Counted from the first letter of the stretch, positions 36,849 through 45,480 are shown. The stretch is DNA of 64,000 nt from an uncultured Gemmatimonadales bacterium (GCA_947259405.1 CAMYLY010000001.1:1-64000); one strand, 5' to 3'. Notes: generated by a model not told the origin, from the letters alone. Made by a program: numbers and translations.

Positions 36849-37865
36849 TTACGAACCAGTCCCCTCTGTCCCTTCTGCCCCCTCTCTCTTCATCTCCTCC
36901 ACCCTCTGCTTCACCCCCACCGGCACCAACAGGTTGTCGGCAATAGCCGCGATCTCCTCCGCCTCGCGCCAGGCAAGCTCTAACTCGACCAGCTCACCTG
37001 CTAGCGCTCGAAGCTCCTGCTCTTCATGGAGCGCCATCTCGAGCGCGAGCTTGGTCGGTCCCGGGAGCCGGTGCACTTCGCGCTGTTTGGCGGGGAGCTG
37101 CTCGCGACGCTCGACCTCGGCTCGCAGCCGCGCCAGAAACACTTCCGGATGTCCGGCCTCCTCGATCTGGCTCACGGCACTATGGATCGTCTTCTTGGAC
37201 CCGGACATGTAGTTGAGCTTGGGAAGAACGACACCAGCCACGCGGAGCGCCTCAGCGCCGGTGAACGTCTCGATCTGCTTCCGCTTGTATTTGATCGTGA
37301 GCCCGATCTTGTCCGAGTCGTCCACGAATAGGCGCGTGGCACGAAGATGGGGAGTTTTGAGCTTCAGAATCCGACCGTCCTTGGTCTTGACCCGTGCGCG
37401 CACAGGGACGTTCATGACCACATTCGGCAGATTCGCGATGCCGCCAATGCCGATTCCTGCGACCGCGGCTCCTGCAAACACGGCCGTGACAGCGGCCGCC
37501 CCCACGGTCGTCCACATGATCGCACGCCGCCGGCGGCGCCCGAACTGATCGCCGTACCGCCATGCCGCAAACTCGGGTCGCTGCGGAGCGCCAATCCGCA
37601 CAAGCTCCAGTCCTTCGGTCAAGCGCGCCAGCCCGATCTCGTCCGTCGACATCCGCATCCGTGCGCGTTCGAAGTGTCGCTCGCACTCTTCGAACGCCTC
37701 CCATCGCTCCTCGAGCGGACTCAGATTCCACCGCTCGCACTTGCGGCACACCACCCAGAGCCGGCCTTTGGAGGAATCGAAGGCGAGCCGGCGACCAATG
37801 GGAAACGCCTCGACACTCTCGTTGGCCCCCAGCGGCTTCTTGCAGTAGATGCAGTGGCTGTACAT
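36849..37865 (-). CDS. Zinc-ribbon membrane protein of unknown function
   Basis: 338 residues. The N-terminus holds two Cys pairs, CIYC and CRKC (residues 5-8 and about 40-43), a zinc-ribbon arrangement. A basic cluster RRRRRA and a hydrophobic Gly/Ala helix follow at about 112-140; the rest is a long charged helical region. The last 11 residues (EGAEGTEGTGS) are encoded by period-9 repeat units, so the C-terminus seems to have been extended or replaced by the repeat. I do not recognise the family. It converges with the pyruvate kinase gene eight bases away. Confidence 0.75.
   Translation of the reverse strand: MYSHCIYCKKPLGANESVEAFPIGRRLAFDSSKGRLWVVCRKCERWNLSPLEERWEAFEECERHFERARMRMSTDEIGLARLTEGLELVRIGAPQRPEFAAWRYGDQFGRRRRRAIMWTTVGAAAVTAVFAGAAVAGIGIGGIANLPNVVMNVPVRARVKTKDGRILKLKTPHLRATRLFVDDSDKIGLTIKYKRKQIETFTGAEALRVAGVVLPKLNYMSGSKKTIHSAVSQIEEAGHPEVFLARLRAEVERREQLPAKQREVHRLPGPTKLALEMALHEEQELRALAGELVELELAWREAEEIAAIADNLLVPVGVKQRVEEMKREGAEGTEGTGS
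36856..36900. repeat. Period-9 CTGTCCCTT array overlapping a coding end
   Basis: Five imperfect 9-base units (CAGTCCCCT, CTGTCCCTT, CTGCCCCCT, CTCTCTTCA, TCTCCTCCA) of the GGGACAGAG family. Read on the minus strand they lie inside the 3' end of the zinc-ribbon membrane protein gene and encode an EGTEG-type repeat. Confidence 0.65.
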
Positions 37866-37943
37866 CAGGGAGTAGAGGCGACGGACGAGATCGATGGGAC
37901 CACAGGGACATGGAAGAACGCGGCGTAATCCACCAACTGCCCG

Positions 37944-38234
37944 TCAGTTGGCTCGATCGGTGGGTCCGGGCCCTTGCGCCGACCCCCTCGTGAGCATGCG
38001 CTCGGTGAACTCGATGCGCTCATTCAAATCCGTCATTCCCTCACGCAGCGCATGGACTTCATCCATCAGGTCCCCAACCGCTGCGGTGAGTCGTTCGACA
38101 TCTTCCGACCTGCCCTCCTTGTCCGCCAGCCGCGCCTTGTGGTTGTAGCGAAGCTTGAGGCCAATGAGGACCATCGTCCCAATGCCCATTAGGGCGAGAA
38201 ACGGCATGATGACGTCGAGCGCTACTGGATCCAT
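37944..38234 (-). CDS. Small single-pass membrane protein with coiled coil
   Basis: 96 residues: one hydrophobic helix at residues 7-27 (VIMPFLALMGIGTMVLIGL), then a basic stretch (KLRYNHKARLADKEGR) and a coiled coil (RLTAAVGDLMDEVHALREGM ... LNERIEFTERML). The layout resembles the PspB/phage-shock type of small membrane proteins, but identity is too weak to name it. It lies 78 bases upstream of the zinc-ribbon gene on the same strand. Confidence 0.7.
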   Translation of the reverse strand: MDPVALDVIMPFLALMGIGTMVLIGLKLRYNHKARLADKEGRSEDVERLTAAVGDLMDEVHALREGMTDLNERIEFTERMLTRGSAQGPGPTDRAN

Positions 38235-38357
38235 AACCTTGTCCTCCGAGCCTTGGCGCAGTCACTGCACGTACGGGATGAACATACCAAAGGATTCCTC
38301 GGTTGCACGCGTGTCGCGCTTCACGAATCCTTCATGTTCGGCGCACTATGGTGACGC

Positions 38358-39911
38358 ATGGCGACGACGCCAACTGAATTGCACGTTGCCTTGACCGGCC
38401 AGTACACGATTCAAGGTGAAATCGGGTATGGCGGTATGGCGACTGTGTATCTCGCCGACGACTGCAAGCACGACCGGCAGGTCGCCGTCAAGGTACTGCG
38501 CCGTGAGCTCGCGGCGACCATCGGCACAGACCGTTTCCTTCGTGAGATCGCGATCACCGCGCGCCTCAATCACCCGAACATTCTGCCGCTTCTCGACTCC
38601 GGACGGGCCGGTGACTTTCTCTTCTATGTCATGCCCTACGTGTCGGGAGAGTCGCTCCGGAGTCTCCTGAATCAAGACGGGACCGTGCCGCTGCGAACGG
38701 CGGCGCGCATTGTCCGCGAGGTATCGGGCGCTCTCGAGCACGCGCATCGGCACGGTGTCATCCACCGGGATGTGAAGCCGGAGAACATCCTGATCTCGGA
38801 GGGCGTTGCGGTCGTGGCCGATTTTGGCATCGCACGCGCGCTAACCATCGCCGGCCCCGACTCCCTGACGCGCAGTGGGGTTCCGCTCGGGACGCTTGGA
38901 TACATGAGTCCAGAGCAGGCTTCGGGACGCCAGGATCTCGATCCACGCACTGATGTGTGCAGTCTGGCGTGCGTTGCCTTCGAGATGATCATCGGAGAGA
39001 CGCCGGGCGCGTGGACCACACCGCAAGAGGTGCTGCTCGGCCGGTTCGAAGAAATCCTCCTCGAGCATCGCGCACGGCTGGACGAGTTCCCGGGGCGCGT
39101 GGAGCAGGTCCTCGTACAGGGACTCGCTATCCGACGGGGAGAGCGATTCGCTTCCCCCACCGAGTTCGCGGAGGCGTTCGCCTCCGCCTGCGCAGGCTCG
39201 ACGAGCGTCCCGCATCGGGACGTCGACCGATTGTTGAAGCGCGCCGTCGTGTTGGATGCCGGACGCGACACGTCGGAGCCCGCCCTCTCCCTGGGCGGAG
39301 TCGAACAGATCGCAGCACAGGTAGGGATCCCGCCGGCGCGCGTTCGGGAAGCCTTGAACGGGATATCTGCCCCCACGCCCAGCACCGCAGTCGAGCACAG
39401 GGAGACGGTCAGGCGCGAACCCGCTGGGTGGCCCACCAAGGTCGTGGTGGACCGCGTCGTCGATCAACGGCTCGACCCGTCCACCTACGATTCGGTCGTC
39501 GAGGCCATCCACTCGACGCTTGGCGAGATGGGGCACAGCTCAACGCTGGGGGGCACCCTGGTGTGGACCAGCACGCCCACCAGTGATGCGGGACGTGACG
39601 TCCGGGTCACCCTCCGGCAGCACCAGGGCCAAACACACATCCACATCGAGGAAGATCTCGCGTTACGTGGCTTCGATCGGATGCTGCCTGGTTGGGGAAC
39701 CGCCGGTGGCGTCATACTCGGTGCCGGGATTGGAGCCGCGTTTGGAGGTGCCGAGGGCTCGGCGGTGAGTATGGCGGCATTCATGGGATTCGTGGGCTGG
39801 TTTACCGCAGCCCGGATGATCTTGAACGCGCATGGAAACGCACGGGCACCAGAGATCAGCAAACTTGCCGATCAACTCGTGGCGATCGTGTGGGGTGCTA
39901 CCGAACGCTAG
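38358..39911 (+). CDS. Ser/Thr protein kinase, PknB type, with C-terminal membrane region
   Basis: 517 residues. Kinase domain residues 16-275: P-loop EIGYGGMATVY, Lys45 (VAVKVL), HRDVKPEN (Asp137), DFG at 155-157, and LGTLGYMSPEQ. The C-terminal region includes a short helix-turn-helix-like segment (VEQIAAQVGIPPARVREALNG), a beta-rich domain, and two hydrophobic Gly/Ala helices at about 450-490. It is therefore cytosolic kinase first, membrane anchor second. Its TAG stop overlaps the stop of the convergent CarboxypepD_reg gene by four bases. Substrates are unknown; this is the third such kinase in the window. Confidence 0.92.
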   Translation: MATTPTELHVALTGQYTIQGEIGYGGMATVYLADDCKHDRQVAVKVLRRELAATIGTDRFLREIAITARLNHPNILPLLDSGRAGDFLFYVMPYVSGESLRSLLNQDGTVPLRTAARIVREVSGALEHAHRHGVIHRDVKPENILISEGVAVVADFGIARALTIAGPDSLTRSGVPLGTLGYMSPEQASGRQDLDPRTDVCSLACVAFEMIIGETPGAWTTPQEVLLGRFEEILLEHRARLDEFPGRVEQVLVQGLAIRRGERFASPTEFAEAFASACAGSTSVPHRDVDRLLKRAVVLDAGRDTSEPALSLGGVEQIAAQVGIPPARVREALNGISAPTPSTAVEHRETVRREPAGWPTKVVVDRVVDQRLDPSTYDSVVEAIHSTLGEMGHSSTLGGTLVWTSTPTSDAGRDVRVTLRQHQGQTHIHIEEDLALRGFDRMLPGWGTAGGVILGAGIGAAFGGAEGSAVSMAAFMGFVGWFTAARMILNAHGNARAPEISKLADQLVAIVWGATER

Positions 39912-41617
39912 TCGTTCTCTCCAGTCCCCGGAGTCCTACCCTCATCGGTGACCGGACGCTTCACCCGAATATCCATCAGGTGCAACTTGCTCTCCCCAAA
40001 GACGGCCGGAACCGCAGAGACCAACTCATCGGCAATCGTTACCTCGACCGAGAGCGGGGCGCCTCGAGGCACACAAGCCCTGTACACGCCGGTGGAGTCC
40101 GTGCGCACCGCCAGCGACCGAAGTGACTCAGCACCAGCGGTCTCTTCGAGCCACGTCACTTTGACATCAGCATCTGCAACCACCGCATCTGTGCCCTCCT
40201 CGTAGATATTTCCGAGGAGCAAGCCAACCTCGTCCCCACGGGCTCCGCATCGGCGCTCGACGATGACGTCATTGGGAGGGATGGCAAGGTCGCGATACGA
40301 CTCCTGCCCCTCCCGGAGACGAACCGACCACGAATCGGTGAGGCCGAACAGGGCGGCTCGCGGGTGCGTGAAGACGAGTTGATACGTTCCATCCGGAAGA
40401 TCCGTGAGCCAATAGCGGCCATCGGGTTGGCTGATCGTCACCCAGTCCGTACCGTCCAGGCTGACAAATGCACCCCCCAGTCGCTGGCCGGTGGTGCTGT
40501 CGTAGACGATGCCACTGACAGTCGCCCGATCGCGGGCGAACACCGTTCGGCCATCCCCCGCGTAGACCTTCATGACTTCACCGCCCTCCTCCTCGAAGCC
40601 AACGACCGCCTCGGGGAAGTCCCAGATCGGGCCTTTGAGACTCTCGACCGCCACCACGAGCGGCATGCGGATCCACCACCGGGACACGAACCACCGACCG
40701 TCAGGCAACTGATGAAACTGGAGCTGCGCCCCGGCACCTCGCTCTCGCGCCCAGGCACCGACATTCACGTAAGAAAGCTCGAGCTGCTCGAGCGCACCCG
40801 TTTGGCCATCGAGCCAAAACGTCCCCGTTACATCCGGCAGGTCCGAATCGTCCACCGGTTCGAAACGGAGGCCAAGACGCGCACGACCACCCCGCGCGTC
40901 ACGATCGAGCCAGAAGCAGTGGTTCTGGAGAAACGGTGGAGAGAAGAACACCTCCGCGTCGGGTGCCTCATACACGACGCTGTCTTCCTCCAGCAGTACG
41001 TATCCGAATTCCTCGAGCTCCGCGACCGAACGGCTGCGGAACGGCATGACATGGCGCGTGGGGACATTCGTTCGCGTTTCACGGCGCAGCACGAAGGACG
41101 GTGAGTAGGATCGCTCGAATCGATCGAGCTCATGGATGAATTCTTCCTGCAATTCTGACCATGCTACTGCAGCCAGTGCTTTGCGCGCTTCGTCCCAGAC
41201 CGTGAGTACCTCAAACGCCTGTTCGCCGATGACTCGACATTCCCGGGCGCGTCCCTGGACGAACAGGGGATCGAGACTGAGACGAATCGGCTCGACCTCG
41301 AGCTGCAGATCGTCCGCGCCATCATTCCCAAGATCGAAGCGTGAGGTCACGCTGCTGCGATACCCAACGACCTCGGTCCGGAGCCGATACGCGTCGGGCT
41401 TCGGCGCATGCAGCCGGAAACGGCCAAGTCCGTCCGTGAGCGCGCGGGCAATCTCAAGCGAATCCGCGCCGAGAAGTACGACGTAGGCCCCACCAACTGG
41501 CGTACCGGTATTCTGGTCGAGCAACAAGCCCGAGATGGACTGCGCCCAGGCCGCGGTTGGCAAGAACGCGACCACTGCCAATGCGAGCGCCGAAAACGAA
41601 CGAACGACGGAGGCCAT
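39908..41617 (-). CDS. Exported carboxypeptidase-regulatory-like domain protein
   Basis: 569 residues from ATG 41617, which begins a signal peptide ending in TAAWAQS; ATG 41674 is an alternative, and starts further upstream lie in non-coding-looking sequence. Residues 28-115 are a CarboxypepD_reg / TonB-receptor-plug-like Ig fold (SISGLLLDQNTGTPVGGAYVVL, YRLRTEVVGY). A second copy lies at about 390-460 (SGIVYDSTTGQRLGGAFVSLDG, GRYWLTDLPDGTYQLVF) and a third incomplete one near the end. The middle region is a beta-rich domain often found between such folds in Gemmatimonadota. It is probably a surface or periplasmic binding protein; no catalytic residues are seen. Confidence 0.82.
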   Translation of the reverse strand: MASVVRSFSALALAVVAFLPTAAWAQSISGLLLDQNTGTPVGGAYVVLLGADSLEIARALTDGLGRFRLHAPKPDAYRLRTEVVGYRSSVTSRFDLGNDGADDLQLEVEPIRLSLDPLFVQGRARECRVIGEQAFEVLTVWDEARKALAAVAWSELQEEFIHELDRFERSYSPSFVLRRETRTNVPTRHVMPFRSRSVAELEEFGYVLLEEDSVVYEAPDAEVFFSPPFLQNHCFWLDRDARGGRARLGLRFEPVDDSDLPDVTGTFWLDGQTGALEQLELSYVNVGAWARERGAGAQLQFHQLPDGRWFVSRWWIRMPLVVAVESLKGPIWDFPEAVVGFEEEGGEVMKVYAGDGRTVFARDRATVSGIVYDSTTGQRLGGAFVSLDGTDWVTISQPDGRYWLTDLPDGTYQLVFTHPRAALFGLTDSWSVRLREGQESYRDLAIPPNDVIVERRCGARGDEVGLLLGNIYEEGTDAVVADADVKVTWLEETAGAESLRSLAVRTDSTGVYRACVPRGAPLSVEVTIADELVSAVPAVFGESKLHLMDIRVKRPVTDEGRTPGTGEND

Positions 41618-41849
41618 GCTGAAAGCTACGACGCCCCGCAGCGGCCGGAAAGAACGACGACGAAGGAATGTCATTGGAGAAGCTCGTATTCCGTACGCTC
41701 CGGCACCGCCAAGGTTCCGCAACCCGAAAGTGAGAAGGCTAACCGCTTGCCACGCAGGCGGTTGTGCATCCGACGCGCCAGTGCAACGAGCTCCTTGCTG
41801 TCCCGTGGAACGCCCCGTAACGTTCCGCAGCACAAATCGGAGGGAACGT

Positions 41850-42560
41850 ATGCGCCCGTTCGGGCTCGGTGTCACAACGTTGATCCAAGGCGTGTACTCA
41901 CTTCTCTGGGTCGCGGTGTTGTTCGACGTTGCATCACCCACCTTCGATCTCCGCGGATCCGCATCGTGGACAGGGATGCAAACGGTGATCGTCATCATCC
42001 TCGCCCTGACGGGTGCGGTTGCACTTGGTCTGATGGTGCACACACTCTCTCGAAGCCTGTTTCGCAAGCGCAAAGACCAGTGGACGCTGACCGTGCTTCA
42101 AAGCCAGACGGTACAGAAACGCCTGACGACAGTGGGCGCGACCGAGACATTCTCCGGTGGTCCCCGCCTCGAGGACATGCTGAACGCGGACGCGGCCACA
42201 AGACCACGGCACGCCGGCGGCTTCGTGCACGCGATCACCTATCAGTTGATGTCCCGGGCTCCGCAGCTTTGGGGATCCATCCAAGTGTACCGCGACCAGT
42301 ACCGTCTCGCTCGTGGCTTCGTGGTGCCGTCGGCGGCCTTCGCACTCGTGTTGCCGCTGTGGGACCCGATCGCAGCGCTCGACCCCGCAGGCTCCATCGG
42401 GCCGTTCCCAATCATCCGGACCCAACTGGTACTGCTCAGCGTTCTGGCAGCCGCTGTGAGCTACGTCGCGTTTCGGGAGCGGGCCTATCGCTATACTGCG
42501 GCCGCCTTGCTAGCATACACGACTATGGTAGCACAACGGAAACAGGGGTTACCACAATGA
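41850..42560 (+). CDS. Integral membrane protein of unknown function
   Basis: 236 residues from ATG 41850 with GGAGGG seven bases upstream. Hydrophobic helices occur at about 10-30, 45-67, 158-180 and 185-220, with a soluble segment of about 85 residues between helices 2 and 3. No family motif is recognised. Its stop overlaps the ATG of the pilin gene (ATGA), so the two are translationally coupled, suggesting a role with that pilin. Confidence 0.78.
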   Translation: MRPFGLGVTTLIQGVYSLLWVAVLFDVASPTFDLRGSASWTGMQTVIVIILALTGAVALGLMVHTLSRSLFRKRKDQWTLTVLQSQTVQKRLTTVGATETFSGGPRLEDMLNADAATRPRHAGGFVHAITYQLMSRAPQLWGSIQVYRDQYRLARGFVVPSAAFALVLPLWDPIAALDPAGSIGPFPIIRTQLVLLSVLAAAVSYVAFRERAYRYTAAALLAYTTMVAQRKQGLPQ

Positions 42561-42940
42561 GCGATACGTCTTTGAGAGGGTTTACTCTCATCGAGCTATT
42601 GATCGTGGTCGTGATCATTGGAATTCTCGCGACCATTGCCATTCCGAAGTTCACGAACACCAAAGAGCGGGCGATGCTGGCCTCCATGAAATCCGACCTC
42701 CGCAACCTTGCTACACAACAGGAGAGTTATAACGTCGACTGGAACGCGTATACCACATCGTTCCCCGCAGCTGAGTGGCGACCGACGACTGGAGTCACTG
42801 GGCCCACCATCGCGCTCACGGCTGATGGTTGGACCGCTATTGTCGGGCATACGACGTCGACCAAAACGTGTGCCCTCTTCATGGGAGGGACAGCCCAGGC
42901 TCCAGCAACGGTGGAAGGCGTACCGAAGTGCTCCTCCTAA
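42557..42940 (+). CDS. Type IV pilin / pseudopilin
   Basis: 127 residues with a class III prepilin leader: a short basic leader (MSDTSLRG) followed by FTLIELLIVVVIIGIL, which has the prepilin peptidase cleavage site before Phe and the invariant Glu at +5. The mature domain is short (about 100 residues) with a Cys pair near the C-terminus (CALF, KCSS) that could form the D-loop disulphide. No pilus ATPase, PilC or PilD gene lies near, so assembly must rely on genes elsewhere. It is followed by a perfect palindromic terminator. Confidence 0.94.
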   Translation: MSDTSLRGFTLIELLIVVVIIGILATIAIPKFTNTKERAMLASMKSDLRNLATQQESYNVDWNAYTTSFPAAEWRPTTGVTGPTIALTADGWTAIVGHTTSTKTCALFMGGTAQAPATVEGVPKCSS

Positions 42941-42967
42941 CTCGCCAACACTGAGGCGAAAGACAAC

Positions 42968-42993
42968 AAAGAGGCCGCGCATGCGCGGCCTCT
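42968..42993 (+). terminator. Rho-independent terminator after the pilin gene
   Basis: A perfect 26-base palindrome with arms AAGAGGCCGCGC and its complement, followed by CTTAC. It lies 28 bases behind the pilin stop and between convergent genes, so it could serve both. Confidence 0.85.
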
Positions 42994-43023
42994 TCTTACT
43001 TCAGCGAGTCATTGGACGCCGTC

Positions 43024-43473
43024 TTATTCGGCCGTCAGCTCCTGCCACCTGGCATACACCCGCTCGCTCAGCTGCGCCTCCAACACCCCAGTCGAGGAGC
43101 ACCACCGTCCGTCACCTGGAGCGGGGACCGCGGTGACCTGCAGGCGGGTCTCGCCGTCGTTCACCGGCAGTGCCCGGATGCTCAAAACCCCCTCGGGAAC
43201 CTGGTCTGGCTCCGGAGAACAAGCCCAAAACTCTCGGGCATTCGGCCCGGAGAAGGCCGTAGGCTCAGACCGGAGGTACCCGCGACCAATGTCCATGGTC
43301 TCGAGCGGGACCTGGTACTCGCCGACGACATCGATGATCGCCCAGAAAACCGCTTCCAGCGGCGCCGGAACGACCGTTGGATCAGCCTCGGGCGCACCGG
43401 CCATCGCAGTCGGCTGGGCTCCCGTACAGGCGGCCACAGCCCCCAGGCTCAGTAGCATTAGGTGCTTGCGCAT
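43024..43473 (-). CDS. Small lipoprotein of unknown function
   Basis: 149 residues from ATG 43473. The N-terminus is a lipoprotein signal (MRKHLMLLSLGAVAACTG) with lipidation expected at the Cys of VAAC. The mature part is mixed alpha/beta with two further Cys residues (FWACSP, RWCSST) that may form a disulphide. No family is recognised. An upstream in-frame extension to 43545 is unlikely because it would bury the lipobox. Confidence 0.75.
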   Translation of the reverse strand: MRKHLMLLSLGAVAACTGAQPTAMAGAPEADPTVVPAPLEAVFWAIIDVVGEYQVPLETMDIGRGYLRSEPTAFSGPNAREFWACSPEPDQVPEGVLSIRALPVNDGETRLQVTAVPAPGDGRWCSSTGVLEAQLSERVYARWQELTAE

Positions 43474-43596
43474 GGTTCCGTGGTTTCGAAGAGTGTGTCT
43501 TCTACTACGCCCCCGGGTTCCCCAGGGTTTCATGGGTATAGACACTGGAAACCACGGTTTGGTTGCCGCCGCGTGACTCGCATGTCAACCCGCGGT

Positions 43597-43612
43597 AACG
43601 GGCACGCCCGTT
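43597..43612 (-). terminator. Possible hairpin behind the redoxin gene
   Basis: AACGGGC and GCCCGTT form a short perfect inverted repeat about 10 bases downstream of the redoxin stop. There is no T tract, so a terminator function is only possible. Confidence 0.35.
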
Positions 43613-43622
43613 TCAGCGGGGG

Positions 43623-44246
43623 CTAATCCTCTTCGAGCGCCTCGAGTTCGGCCAGCAAGTCGTCGTGGGTTGGTCGGACCCTGTAATTCACTTCCACGAA
43701 TCGATAGCGCACGATTCCTCGCCGGTCGATGATGAACGTCGCCGGGTGCGTGATGGACCGTCCCTTGGGGTCATCTTGATTGAACAGACCATACCGATTA
43801 ATCACGAGGTGGCCTGAATCAGAGAGGAAGGCGTAGTCGGGCAGTACGCCATCCTCTTTCGATATGCGGTCGACCATCATTTGCAGCTGTTCCGGCTCAT
43901 CGACTGAAAGGGCCAGAATCTCGGTGGAGGCCCGCTGATCATCCGTCAGGAGGTTGCGCAGCTTCCCGAGCTGCCCAGCGCACCATGGTCACCAATGTCC
44001 CCGATAGAAGACGAGGACGACGTTCTTTTCATCGCGGTAGTCGGAGAGCGTAATGACGTCACCAGACAGGGCGCGGAGAGAAAAATCGGGTGCCTCTTCT
44101 CCAACCGTGACTCGTTCGAGATCGATCCCCGGAAGGCCATGACCGTCTACAGGCCCGAGCGCGACCGACTCGGCGCGCAGTGAGAACAGGATCACTCCCA
44201 CCACGATCAATCCTGCGACTCCAGCTATCCCAATGACTGCGCGCAT
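43623..44246 (-). CDS. Selenocysteine-containing peroxiredoxin-like redoxin (in-frame TGA at 43989-43991)
   Basis: I read this as one gene of 207 residues. The N-terminal part has a membrane anchor (MRAVIGIAGVAGLIVVGVIL), then the redoxin fold: GEEAPDFSLRALSG, ITLSDYRD and VVLVFYRGHW. A TGA follows, and the same frame continues with PWCAGQLGKLRNLL, ILALSVDEPEQ, FLSDSGHLVINRYGL, THPATFIIDRRG and VRPTHDDLLAEL to the stop at 43623. Peroxiredoxin-like proteins have Cys at the TGA position (HWCPxC), so the active site here would be Sec86-Pro-Trp-Cys89. Other genes in the window use TGA as a normal stop. A candidate bSECIS hairpin follows. The alternative is a TGC-to-TGA nonsense mutation. It should reduce peroxides or disulphides at the outer face of the membrane. 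Confidence 0.82.
43955..43989 (-). promoter_or_regulatory. Candidate bacterial SECIS stem-loop
   Basis: Immediately 3' of the in-frame TGA the mRNA can form the stem GCAGCU / AGCUGC (six perfect pairs) with apical loop CGGGA. An alternative lower stem pairs UGCGC with GCGCA. The loop begins 20 bases after the TGA and has G at its second position, within the geometry described for bacterial SECIS elements (loop about 16-37 bases from UGA, G among the first loop bases). Stability and conservation were not computed. Confidence 0.55.
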
Positions 44247-44301
44247 CGGCCCTCGCTCCGTGACGGCATAGAGCACAATAGGGCGTTCCGTCGCGTCGCC
44301 G

Positions 44302-44652
44302 TCAACCGCGTCGCCTTGACCGGGCCCAACCTACGAGGTAGCCCACCACTGGAGGGGCTGCTGCGAAACTCACCAAGAGGACGCGCTGAACGCGCGACGA
44401 GACAGGTAGCACGTTGATCGCAACGGCTCCGGCAAAGAAAACAACGAAGCCGGCCATTCGACTCCAACGCCGAGTCCACAGATCGACTTCCTCATTAGCG
44501 GGCTCCGGATGGTGTCGTCCGTCAGCGACCCGCACGGCCCGGAGTCCACGCCGCACAAACGGATGCAGCAAAGGGTCCAAGAGCAACCCTATCCCCATGC
44601 CCGCGACGCCAAACCACACCACGACGCCGACTGCTAAGAGGCCCTGCAGCAT
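44302..44652 (-). CDS. Small integral membrane protein of unknown function
   Basis: 116 residues with hydrophobic helices at about 4-30 (VGVVVWFGVAGMGIGLLL), 65-82 and 88-108, separated by a charged loop (RVADGRHHPEPANEEVDLWTRR shortened here to its acidic/His character). No known motif is visible. It lies 55 bases upstream of the selenoprotein candidate on the same strand, so they may be co-transcribed; this neighbour could be the membrane electron partner, but that is only inference. Confidence 0.7.
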   Translation of the reverse strand: MLQGLLAVGVVVWFGVAGMGIGLLLDPLLHPFVRRGLRAVRVADGRHHPEPANEEVDLWTRRWSRMAGFVVFFAGAVAINVLPVSSRVQRVLLVSFAAAPPVVGYLVGWARSRRRG

Positions 44653-44795
44653 AGCGGATCTCCGTTCTCCCGTTGCCTTGCGCGCGTCGGCCGACCCGCG
44701 CTGGACCTGGGCACCTAGCGCGGTGCCTCCGAATCCCCATTATTGGTGCCGACGACCGGCCTTCCGGCCAGCCGAGTAACCGAAAGGAGCGATTC

Positions 44796-45356
44796 ATGGT
44801 CCAGATCATGGCGTTATGGCTGCCCATCCTGCTTTCTGCGGTGATCGTGTTCGCCGCCAGCTCCGTGATTCACATGTTCCTCACGTACCACTCGACGGAC
44901 TATGACCAACTTCCGAACGAGGCATCCGTCATGGAGGGGATGCGGAACGCCGGCGTCCAACCGGGCAACTACGCCTACCCATGGTGCGCGAGCATGAAGG
45001 AAATGGGTTCGTCGGAGATGCTGGAGAAATACAACAAGGGCCCCGTTGGCACCGCGGTCGTGTGGCCTAACGGGCCGCCCGCCATGGGCAAGCTGCTCAT
45101 CCAGTGGTTCGTGTTCTCGCTGCTGGTCGGCGTGATGGTTGCTTATATGACAGGCCGGACCTTGTCTGCGGGCGAGGAATACTGGGCCGTGTTCCGGGTT
45201 GCAGGTACCGTGGCGTTTCTCTGTTATGGCTTCGCTCAGATCATCGAATCCATTTGGTGGGGCCGCAAATGGAGCACCACCGCCAAGAATCTGTTCGACG
45301 CTTTCGTGTACGGCTCGCTCACTGCCGGGTCGTTTGCGGGGTTCTGGCCGGCCTAG
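44796..45356 (+). CDS. Integral membrane protein of unknown function
   Basis: 186 residues from ATG 44796, seven bases behind AAAGGAG. Hydrophobic helices lie at about 5-30, 100-118, 130-150 and 165-183, with a soluble segment at 30-95 containing a conserved-looking Pro/Tyr/Cys stretch (YAYPWCASMKEMGS). I know of similar hypothetical proteins in other bacteria but no function. It is followed by the ZIP/permease fusion 124 bases downstream. Confidence 0.78.
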   Translation: MVQIMALWLPILLSAVIVFAASSVIHMFLTYHSTDYDQLPNEASVMEGMRNAGVQPGNYAYPWCASMKEMGSSEMLEKYNKGPVGTAVVWPNGPPAMGKLLIQWFVFSLLVGVMVAYMTGRTLSAGEEYWAVFRVAGTVAFLCYGFAQIIESIWWGRKWSTTAKNLFDAFVYGSLTAGSFAGFWPA

Positions 45357-45480
45357 CACTTCCATAGGCACGCTGGCGTCGCGTTCTTGTGCGGCGCCAG
45401 CGCTGCCACCATCGCACCCGCGCAATCCATGAGTCAACCTTGCCAGCGCGGGCAGTCCCGATGATGATGCGGGCTCGACC

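Noticed and set aside
41408-42940. A continuous 510-codon frame running into the pilin
   Set aside because: Only its last 127 codons are protein-like (the pilin); the upstream part overlaps two better supported genes in other frames.
43989-43991. Alternative genetic code with TGA as sense codon
   Set aside because: TGA ends many complete genes here, for example at 5734-5736 and 27770-27772, so only local recoding or mutation can explain this codon.
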